Positions 51,346 through 61,140 of a DNA stretch of 64,000 nt are shown here, one piece after another; position 1 is the first letter of the stretch, and each line of letters starts with the position of its first letter. The stretch is taken from positions 152,511,601 to 152,575,600 of the forward strand of contig CM038221.1 of assembly GCA_021442155.1 (NCBI GenBank), read 5' to 3'. The position numbers and the translations under genes are program-made. The notes beneath the pieces are model-generated. The model searched no databases, was not told the origin of the DNA, and saw only the letters and a list, made by a program, of their open reading frames with translations. This DNA is from Cymbidium sinense. Taxonomy: Eukaryota > Streptophyta > Magnoliopsida > Asparagales > Orchidaceae.

Positions 51346-51404
51346 TTTATTTTTGAGATGTGATGTGTATGTGTGTGTGTGTGTCATGTGTGTGTATATG
51401 GGGG
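51346..51404 (-). repeat. Terminal bases of LTR E, left of LTR D, with (GT)n
   Basis: On the minus strand this reads CCCCC, ATATACACACAC, a CA-rich microsatellite (51369-51398) and AATAAATACCA, matching the tail of LTR C (29198-29243). It is the part of LTR E cut off by LTR D; GGGGG at 51400-51404 is the left target duplication. Confidence 0.7.
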
Positions 51405-54001
51405 TGCGGTGTTTATTCTCAATTTATTTGTATGATGGGGCACCACGTAGATCTGAGGGTGTACTTATTGAGGTGATCGAGTATGACATTGAGGAATAGT
51501 GTACTATCTTGAAAGATAGAAGACACTACCCTACAATAGACCTAATCACCTAATAAGAACTTCTAAGGCATTATGGGTCTTCAAATATACCATAGATTTT
51601 TCCCCTACTTTATAAGAATGAATCAAGTATGGTTTATTTAGACCGGGTTATAAAGTTCTCTATGGGGGAAAGCCCTCATAGTTATTTACATCTTAAGGAA
51701 AATGAATCCCTTAAGAATATACTCGATTAAAGTAGGTGATTATTGTCTCCAAAGAATTCAAAAATAGGGCTATCAATAAATTGGTTGTGTTTTAGAAAAT
51801 CAAGTGGGATGGATCAAAAGGGAAGAGTTTTTATTGAAACCAAAGGAAATGAGTAGAGAGCACTCATGATACTAAGAACCCTATGGTTTGGCTTTATATT
51901 TTTGAAGTTGAGGAGATTTATTCATTTGAGTTAAAATTTTATTTAAAAATCTAGGACTTATAATTCCACAATACAAGATTGTGGAAATGCCTAAGAGGTG
52001 AAGATTTATACTTATAGTCCCAAAGGGAAACAGCAACCTCAGATCATAAATTTAGGGAGCTTTAGCGTGGGCCAAAGCATGACCTAAATTTAAGGATAAA
52101 GTGGGTATATGGTTTACCTCCATAAGAGAGAGTAAACCACTGATCAGGATTTATCACCAAGTGGCGCCTAACTCCTCCTATGCTTTAAATCTATGTAGGT
52201 AAGTCATATGCTTTTGCAAGATGGCTAGGGTGTTATTATTTAGAGAAGAAACTAAGTCCTTAAACCCACTCCCTAAGAAACTAGAGCATGAGGTGTATGA
52301 ATAATGACTTAAATCTAATGCAAATTTTTATCACATTTCATTTAATTTAGGACTCTTTATTTTGACACGGGCTAAAGGATTTTGCATGCCTAAAGGCATG
52401 AGAAGTTGGTTATGGGCCAAATTAAAAGGGAAAGAGGTGCTCTTCCATCATAGGCTCTCAAACGTAAAGCCCTTACTATTTGGCAAAGATCTCTCTTTAC
52501 AAGAGTGAAATAAGATGATTATGCATGGTATTAAACATACAACATCGAGCTAAGTTGTTGGTAAATATTTTATTATCTTGATTTAATGCCTAGGCTTTTA
52601 TATGAGGTTATGAGTTATTTTAGAGATTTAGTTATGAGTTATTAGTTTGGGTAGAAAAATTAATTTTTATCCTAGGAGCCTAATCACATTCAGGTCATAT
52701 AACTATCACCAATCATAAACAAACTATGAAAAGGCATGCTTTTTCTAATGTGCAAGCTAAACAAAATATCAAATAATTTTATAAAGCTATTGCAAAAGAA
52801 TAAAAGCCCGATGCTATCGGGTATCACCGTACAAAAAGAAATGTGGGTAGCTGAGCTCTACCCTTATACAACCCAGATTACAAAAGAATAATTATAACCA
52901 CAAATGATGAATGTTATGGGGGTCTTCATTCTTTATTCTTCATTCTTCATTTCTTCATCTTTCATTTCTTCATTTGATTTGCTCCATTTCTTTCTTCCTT
53001 TTAGCATGATTTGGATGTGCTTTCTCCAGAGGCATCACATGGTACATAATACTTGGTTTTATAATCAATGCTCATCCTAATCTCCCATAACACTCATCCT
53101 ATTCCTAATGCAAAATTATATTAAAAGAACGAAAGTAAATCTAGCTAAACCTACAAAACATATGTCAACTAAACACTCCATACAACACAAGCAGTTATAT
53201 GAATAATTTGGACTTAGCACCCCGCACATGGGTAACCAAGTTCACCTGTCCTAATTTGGATTATGCTTAGGAGCATAAGCAACCTGCACAGTAAAAAGCA
53301 TTTATATTTTTTTATTTAGCGTCCCCTTAAGCCTGCAAAAAGCATGATTAGGCTAATATCGGCCTAACATCTAGACTACGCACATACACCCTAACATCTA
53401 GTCCACAATAATACATCACAAAATAAGCATACATCAAACCATGCATTGCTCTAACATAAAGCTAGAAGTGGTGACTTAGTCAAATGTGCGTGCATTAAAG
53501 CTTGTGTGGTATGTCCTAACTAGGCTTTAGAGTTTTAATTTGCTAAGTGTGAGGGATTAATTTATAAAAGATTGATTTCTCTTTAAGTGAATTAATTGAT
53601 TTGAAAAAAAAAAATTTTTTGTTTCATATGGCCTACACTTAACAACTAAGAGTTATAAAGAGAAGAAAGAGAGGGAACCTCTTTTTTATCCCTGTCTTAA
53701 GTCACTTCTAAAGTAAGTTAATTAATCAATTTCCTTTAGTGAATGGCTTATTATATGTTTTAATCAATCCTAAGTTTAGGTTCACTCTAAATGACCTTAT
53801 TCAATAAGAAAGACATCTTAAGATTAATTAGAATGAATTACTATCACATAACACATGTTTATTCATTTCTTTCCATCATGTATATCATGCATATAATTAA
53901 ATCCTAAGCATACCTATACATATAATGTATGTATTAGCACACTTAAATGATGAATGCAAAGAAGTGTGTTTGGAATTTAAATATTTCATTTGATTAAATT
54001 A

Positions 54002-55982
54002 TGATAAGGAAGCTAATATTATATGGGAAATAATAGCAAGTGAAATTAAGCAAGTTGCTAAAAATGTACTTGGAGAATCAAAAGGAAAAGCTTCTACTAA
54101 TAAAAATAATTGGTGGTGGAGTCGAGTGCAAGAAAAGATAAGAAATAAGAAGCATTATTATAAAACTTGGCTTATATGTAAAAACTCAGAGAATTGGGAA
54201 AGATATAAAGTGGTCTGTATAGATTCTAAGAAAGCAATATATGATGCAAAAAATTTAGCTTTTAGTTATTTATACAATAGATTAAATACCAAAGAAGGTG
54301 AAATATTTATGTATAAGTTAGCCAACCAAAGAGATAGGAGAAGTAAAGATATAGTTCAAGTGAGGTGTATTAAGGATGAAAATAATAAAGAGCTTTTATT
54401 AGAAAAGGATATTGAAAATAGATGGATAAGGTATTTTGATAAACTTTTCAATGAAGGATTTGAAAATATGATTGATTTTAGCAACCTTAATACCCTAAAC
54501 AAAAATTCAGAATTTTGTTTTTATCATCATATTAGTAAATCTGAAGTTAGAGAAGCTTTAAAGAAAATGAAATGTGGAAAAACAGTAGGACCTCATGATG
54601 TTCCAATTGAAATGTGGAAATGTTTAGGAGATCAAGGAATTTCTTGGCTTACAAATCTTTTTAATGTTATTTTAAAGACTAAAAAGATGTCATATGAGTG
54701 GAGAAAGAGTTTGTTGGTTCCAATATTTAAGATTAAAGGTGATGCACAAGAGTTTGCAAGTTATAGAGGAATTAAGTTAATGTGTCATACATTAAAATTA
54801 TGGGAGAGAGTAATTGAGCATAGGTTATGATGTGATACAAAAGTTTCTCATAATCAATTTGATTTCATGTTAAGTAGATCTACTATGGATGTTATAAATT
54901 TGTTAAGAGGTTTGATGGAGAAGTATAGAGAAAGTAAGGATGATCTACATATGATATTTATTGATTTAGAGAAAGCTTATGATAAAGTTTAAAGAGATGT
55001 TCTTTGGAGAGTTCTAGAAGAGATAGTAGTTAATATTGGTTATATTCAAGTCATTAAGGATATGTATTTTGTACTTGTGTCCAAACACAAGGAAGATTGA
55101 CAAAATATTTTCCTATTTAGTTGGATTACATCAAGGATCATCTTTAAGCCCTTATCTTTTTGCTTTAGTTATGGATGTTCTTATGGTGTATGTTTTTTGC
55201 TGATGACATTCTTCTTGTTGATAAGACTAGAGAGGGAGCCTAAGAGAAACTTGAATTATGGAGGTCAACCTTAAAGTCCAAAGGTTTTCATTTAATTAGA
55301 TCTAAAACTGAATATATGGAGTGTAATTTTAGTTGTAGAATTTCTAGTGGTAGTGTTGTGACATTAGGTGAACAAGTCATTAAAAAGAGTGAGAGATTTA
55401 GATATTTAGGCTCTATTGTTCAAAAGGATGGTGAAATAGATGGATATGTTAGTAGTAGAATTCAATTTGGATGGTCGAAGTAGAGGAATGCATCTAGCCT
55501 GTTGTGTGATAGAAGAGTTCCGCTTAAACTTTAGGGAAAATTTTATAAGATGGTGGTAAGGTCTGCAATGATTTATGGTAATGTTGGCCAATAAAAAGAG
55601 AAGCATAAGACTAAGTTAAGTGTTACTGAGGTGACGATGCTCGTGGATGAGTGGCTTTACTCTCAGAGATAAATTGCAAAATGAGTATTTTTGAGAAAAA
55701 TTGGAGTAGCTCCAGTAGCAGATAAGATTAGAGATAGTCGCCATAGATGGTTTGACCACATAAAGCATCGGCCGTCCGACGACCTAGTTAAGAGAGTCGA
55801 TGCATAAGATTTGCCTTATGTTAAGAAAGGTAGAGGTAGACCTAAAAAAACTTGGTTAAGATGTATAAAAAATGACCTTCGTATATTTGAATTAAATGAG
55901 AATTTGACACATAATATGACACAATCGAGATGAAAAATTTATGTGGCTGACCTCACTTAGTGGGATAAAGGCTTGTTGTTGT
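54002..55982 (+). mobile_element. RTE-like LINE, 5'-truncated
   Basis: A non-LTR retrotransposon of 1,981 bp in LTR D. It is flanked by a 14-bp duplication ATTTGATTAAATTA (53988-54001) and ATTTGATTGAATTA (55983-55996), one mismatch. The endonuclease half is missing. The 3' end GTGGGATAAAGGCTTGTTGT with a TTG-type tail is typical of plant RTE elements. It is inserted in the opposite direction to the LTR. Confidence 0.9.
54003..55960 (+). pseudogene. LINE reverse transcriptase ORF, RTE clade, broken
   Basis: The frame is open from the truncation point 54003 through 54827 (275 codons; no real start). It begins ANIIWEIIASEIKQVAKNVL and WWWSRVQEKIRNKK, the linker before RT, then KMKCGKTVGPHDVPIEMWK (RT motif 1, about 54565-54620), WRKSLLVPIFKIKGDAQEFA and YRGIKLMCHTLKLWERVIEH. 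A TGA at 54828-54830 stands where Arg (CGA) is expected. After it the domain goes on with [36 protein letters not shown] (catalytic Asp), LHQGSSLSPYLFALVMDVL and CMFFADDILLVDKT (the catalytic ADD intact, about 55188-55220), then KTEYMECNF, RYLGSIVQKDGEID and, near the end, RWFDHIKHR and KGRGRPKKTWLR. Several further stops and shifts. It would copy element RNA at a nicked target. Confidence 0.9.
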
Positions 55983-56084
55983 ATTTGATTGAATTACTAA
56001 TGCATGTCTTTTTAATGGAAAAGAGGGATTTTTCATCCATTAGCTAAATACACATTCAAATGTATACAAGATTTAAGTGAGTAC

Positions 56085-56390
56085 AGCATCATTGCTCTAC
56101 ACCAGGAGTGTAAGGTACAAGACCTACTTAGGGCTACTTAAAGCCTCGCAGCCCCGGGGTGTCCAGACTAATATACCACTTTCTATAAGAATAGAAAATC
56201 CCATGCAAAAGTTGTGTTTGATTTATTTGATTTATGATTCTTATTCATTGTTCATATCATACATACTTATGTATAAGAGTTTTAAGTGAGTACGATGTCA
56301 TTGTTCTATACCAGGGGCATAAGGAACAAGACCTACTTAGGACTACTTAAAGCCTCGCAACCTCGGGGTGTCTAGACTAATATACCACTT
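56085..56390 (-). repeat. Two LTR subrepeats of about 215 bp in LTR D
   Basis: Units at about 56085-56175 and 56290-56390 share CTACACCAGGAG-like, AAGACCTACTTAGG, CTTAAAGCCTCGCA and GGGGTGTC. They are the GC-richest spots in an AT-rich neighbourhood. They correspond to the subrepeats of LTR C and element 2. Confidence 0.75.
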
Positions 56391-59060
56391 TTCTCAGATA
56401 TATGTGAATGTATAAAAAGAACTACAAGAATGAGAAGTCATGCAAGAAGTCATATTTGATTTGATTGTATGACTTACATATGTGATATGAAATTCTTCCT
56501 AAGTCTTAGCATGGAGACGCATAGGAATAGATTTAGACAAATGTTTTATTCTTCTCAAATGAACTATACATTTATAAATCCCATGCAAATCCACATAAGG
56601 TAAGGAAAGAGAGCTTCATATTGCATATCTTATATTATCAACACATGCAAACTTATAGATATTTGTAATTAACATCACTCCATATATTATAATTGATTTA
56701 TGGGCTTTTGAAGATAACTTTTGATTTAATAGTAATAATAGCCACACCTATTTTTAATTTAAATCAACACATGCAATTTGACATGAAAGAAACCATTTCA
56801 TTTAGTTAATTTTAAAAGAAATGAATGCATGATTACACATGGAAAGCAACATTTAACATGATTGGAAAGAAATAAAGGAACATAAGTACATGATCTCATT
56901 CATTCCAATTAATTCCTAAGGATAATCATCCTAAATAAGGCTATTTAAAATAAACCAAAGTTATTTAATGGCATTTGTAATTTTGAGTTTGATTTGATCT
57001 AGGAAATAAAAGAGGTTTGTTGATCCTAATCCCATTCCCCATGTGTGATAATTTGGTTTAATGAAGAAGTAATTAAGTTGATTTTATGGTTTAATTAGGT
57101 ATGAATTAAGCCAATTACTTAACCCTTTATCACCTTAAGTTAATTAACTAATTAATAAGCCAACATGATATTCAACCACATGAAAAGTAAATTTGCAATG
57201 TTCCTAAGAAATGTAAGGTGCCTAATGCAATTGGCTCATGATTAATATTTAATTAAGCTTAAGGGATCTCACTTAACTACTTTTATGGTTTTCTCACACA
57301 TATGAGCTAACCATAATTTCATTATGTCCCACTTTGGGTTATCGAACACCCAAAGAGCTACCCAATATTAATTATAGTTTGCTTAGGTATGAAGTGAATT
57401 TTATATTGATTAAATCAAGTTTATTAATTAATTGATTGAATTATTTGATTATATTTTGATTAGAATGATGAAATTAACTTAGGGAAAGGGATCAAGGACA
57501 AGGCCTCAATCTTAACCCCTAAGTCACTTCAAACACTCAATTATGCTCTAATTTTTGTTTATCATGGAGATTAATTAATTAATTAAGAAATTAATTGCCT
57601 CATTAATTATTAACTAATCAAATTCTAAAGAGTGAGGAAAGCTTAGCAAATGAATTAGGAAAAGTATCCCAACCACATCCCCTAAGCTCCCTTAATGTTC
57701 AACAGAGGTAATTAGGATTAAATAATTAATTAAATAACTTCTCATTCACTAATTATCATTAATTAAATTAAAAACTGATTAAAGCTTAATCAATTGCTTT
57801 CCCTAATTAAGCAACCAATAAAATCCAAAAAAATAGGAGAGGCAAAGGCCATCCCCCCAAACATCCACATAAAGTAGGAGATCAATTGGGTGATTAATTA
57901 AGGAATATTTAAGTTAATTAAATTTTTAATTAAATCTTAATTAAGCCAAAATCACTAATCAAAATTAATTAATAATAATTTTCCTAGACCGTACTCTAAA
58001 ATATCTTTAAAATGAACCTAAATTTATATTTTTTGGATTTTTCTAGGATTAGTTATGATTTTTAGAAGTTTCAGGCTTAAAAATGAATTAATTAACCATA
58101 ATTAAAGCCTTAATCCACATGGTGGTACGCATGCGTTTTCCACATGGGAGTGGCTACTTAAGTTGTCACATCCGACTTGATGGCGGATGGTGATTTCTCC
58201 ATACTATCCGATCTAAGATCGAATGGCCATGAATGTATGATTAAGAGGTTCTTGATCGGTTAGGACCATCCATTGATCATGCAAAATGGACTACAGGATC
58301 TATCTCCTTTGAGCGAACGATGGATACCATCCATCGATTGTCACTCTCAAACTAACAGCTCGGATGGAGATGAAAATTATTCCACACCTTCGGGGAAGCA
58401 AAACAAAAAAATCCAATGGTAAAAATCGCATGACATAGAACTTTCTTTCATGAAAAACCAATCTATTTTTATTTAAGGATGGCATACCTCACCGGAGCTT
58501 ATGACCGACAGTTCCAACGATTAAGGAAGCTTTGTTTAGTAGAAACGAAGCCCTGTTGTGCCGCACGAGCTTTGATTTGGTGTAGTTTGCTCAAAAAACC
58601 AATCCACGGCATGTAGGCAATTGATCTTGATCGAACTCCTCCCTCTGAGCTTGGAAAATGATTTATTCTCACTCGTTTATCTCCAAGGAAGGTGTGTGCA
58701 AAACTAATTGCACTTTGGTGGAGGTTTGAGCAAATGGCAATCGTAAGTGACCTCCCCCATTTCAATTTTTTGTAAAACTGAGAGTGGAGGATTTGGGGAG
58801 CTTGGGAAACGTAAGAGGAAGCTCTGGGATGGAGTTCTCTGGCTGCTAGGGTTGAATCGAATGTGTCTCTATAAATTTAAGTGAGAATGAGGGGGTATAC
58901 CCCTCATTCCTCGGATCGATATGGCTATGGCTTTTTTTTCTTGATCATTTGGCCAGAGGGTTGTGGAGGTCCTTGGGTGGATGATGTGACTCGATTTGGT
59001 TGGGAAGAGTGTGGCCAAGGGAGGTAGTGGATGTCCTTGGTTTGAAATGCTCTAATAAAT

Positions 59061-59080
59061 GGGAGGTGATTTCACCTCCC
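59061..59080 (-). promoter_or_regulatory. Promoter-proximal inverted repeat, LTR D
   Basis: GGGAGGTGA-TT-TCACCTCCC. On the minus strand it is followed by ATTTATTAGAGC, a TATA-like sequence at the same distance as TATAAA in element 3. Confidence 0.55.
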
Positions 59081-61140
59081 CATGAGTCATGGTCCAACCA
59101 CCTTGAGTCGTCACCCATGGTCCTTGGTGCCTAAGTGGACCTATGAATGGGTGCTGGCAAGGGGAGGAAATGACCAAATATGCATGTGTCTTATCTCATG
59201 GGATGCCCTAAACCCAAGGGAAAAATGGTCATTTGGCTATGGGTTTGATTTAGGTAGATTTGAAATAAGTTAAAAGTGGGTTTGCCCAAATTTCAAGTGG
59301 TTTGGAGTTTATTTGATTTGATTTGGCTTGATTTGACCTATTTATGTCAAATTGGGTTAGGTTGGGTCAAGTTGACCAATTGGTCAAATTGGGTCAAACT
59401 AAGGGTTTGGTCAAGTTCACATGAACAATTGGAGTGTATTGGTGTCATTGGTTTGGTTCAATTTGCTTGGATTTGATTATGGCTCATTTGGGTTCATATA
59501 GGTTAAATGGGTCAAGTTGACCAATTTTACCAATTTTACCAAACTTGGTTGGGTTAGGTGTTGAGTCAAGTTCAATTGGCTAATTTAAAATGACTGTAGG
59601 CTTTGGCTTGGTTTAATTTAGATTTAATTTGGATTCTGGCTAATTTGACCCTTTAGGTCAATTTGGGCTAGGTTGGGTCAAGTTGACCAATTGGTCAACT
59701 TTGGCTCAATTATGGATTTGGTCAAGTTCAATAAGTGATTTGGAATGAACTTGAGCCATTGGTTACAATCAATTTAGATTAAATTATAATTTGACCCATT
59801 TTGACTTTTTAGGCCAATTTGGGTCAACTTGTGTCAAATGGTCAATTAGGCTTGGTTTATCTCAAGTGAAGGTTTGATCATGTTCAATCATTGATTATGA
59901 GTTGGTTTGAATCAATGGTTTAATCAATTTGGCATATGGTAGATTTTGGTTAGTTTGGGTTTCATTTGGGTTAAGTGTTGACTTGGTCAAAGACTAGATT
60001 TTACTTGATTTGATCTAATTTAAGGCAATTGATCACCCTAGGGTGGTTGTTAGTTATGTTGTAAGGTTTAGATGGGCTTAGTTCAATACAATTTGGGTTG
60101 GATTAGAACTTGGCTCAAAAAGATTCCTTTAGGCCACTTTGGGTCAAATGAGCCTAAATGGGTTAATTGGCCAAATCATGGCTTGATTCAAGTTTAGTTA
60201 AACTCACACATGAGCTTGATTGAAATATAAATTCAATTGCAACTGGTTTGGAGCCAAATGGGTTTTGGTTCATATGATAATTTCAAGCCAAAAGGGCAAC
60301 ATGGACTTGACTTGGGTTGATTTGGGTTTGGTTTGATAATGATGGTTTATGTTTATATTCGAGCCAATGATTATAGGAATGATTGAATCATGAATGAACC
60401 CATGAATTTTGAATTGGTTTGGGTATCATTTAGCCAAGTTCAAGAATTTGGCTAAAAGGGCTAAAATTGGGAATTTGATTTGATTTGGGTTTGGTTTTGG
60501 CCATTTGAATTTATATTTCATTTATATTTGTAAATATAAATGAAGATATGAATGGGTTATGATAAAATCACTTGAGTTTGGAGTGATTTAGAAGCAAATT
60601 TGATTAAGCTTATGGAGGTGGGTCCATAAGGCTTAAGAAAGGATTTTGGAATTTGAATTTGATTATGGGTTTCAATCACTTGAAGTTTGGAATTGATTTA
60701 TGATTTGGAATTTGATTTGAGATTGAATTTGATAATTGAGAAAATCAATTGGATTGGAGTTTATTTGAATTTGGTTAAGGCTAAGTCCATAAGATAAAAT
60801 CAAAAGGCTTAGGAAGGAATTTGGAGTTTGAATTTAATCATGGATTTCAATCATTTGGAGTTTGGAATTGATTTATGATTTGTAATTTGGATTTGATTTT
60901 GAGATTTGGTTTGAAGAAGAAAGCAAGGATTGGTTAGGCTATATGGTAGGCAAGTTCTCCTAAATTCATAAGGCACAACCTATTCCTATGGCTAACTCTT
61001 CTAAGTCTTTATGGTTAGGTTAAGTGTTCACCTAATCACTAGAAGTGTCTTCAAACTAAGAAACTCTTAGTGTTTATAAGAGTATTAGATCTATGATGAG
61101 GAAGTTGAGAGCTCACTCTAAAAGTGAGGACAACAGGGGG

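Larger units (their letters stand above)
51405..61135 (-). mobile_element. LTR D: complete solo LTR, reverse, about 7.7 kb without the LINE
   Basis: On the minus strand it starts TGTTGTCCTCAC (61135) and ends ACACCGCA (51405). Both sides have GGGGG on the + strand (51400-51404 and 61136-61140), a 5-bp target duplication, and the LTR E alignment continues across. So D is a full LTR inserted without its internal region. Subtracting the LINE and one copy of its duplication gives 7,736 bp, close to the 7,844 bp of element 2's LTR. It holds the TTGACC-rich zone (60.9-59.2 kb), palindrome (59061-59080), GCTTC box (58525-58555) and two subrepeats (56085-56390). Confidence 0.85.

Noticed and set aside
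51365..51398. (GT)n tract as a regulatory Z-DNA element
   Set aside because: It is simply the CA-rich end of LTR E, also seen in LTR C; no further support.
54126..54830. LINE frame as an intact 234-codon gene starting at 54126
   Set aside because: The first codon there is GTG, the frame is open further upstream to the truncation point 54003, and the domain continues beyond the stop, so it is a fragment of a longer RT.
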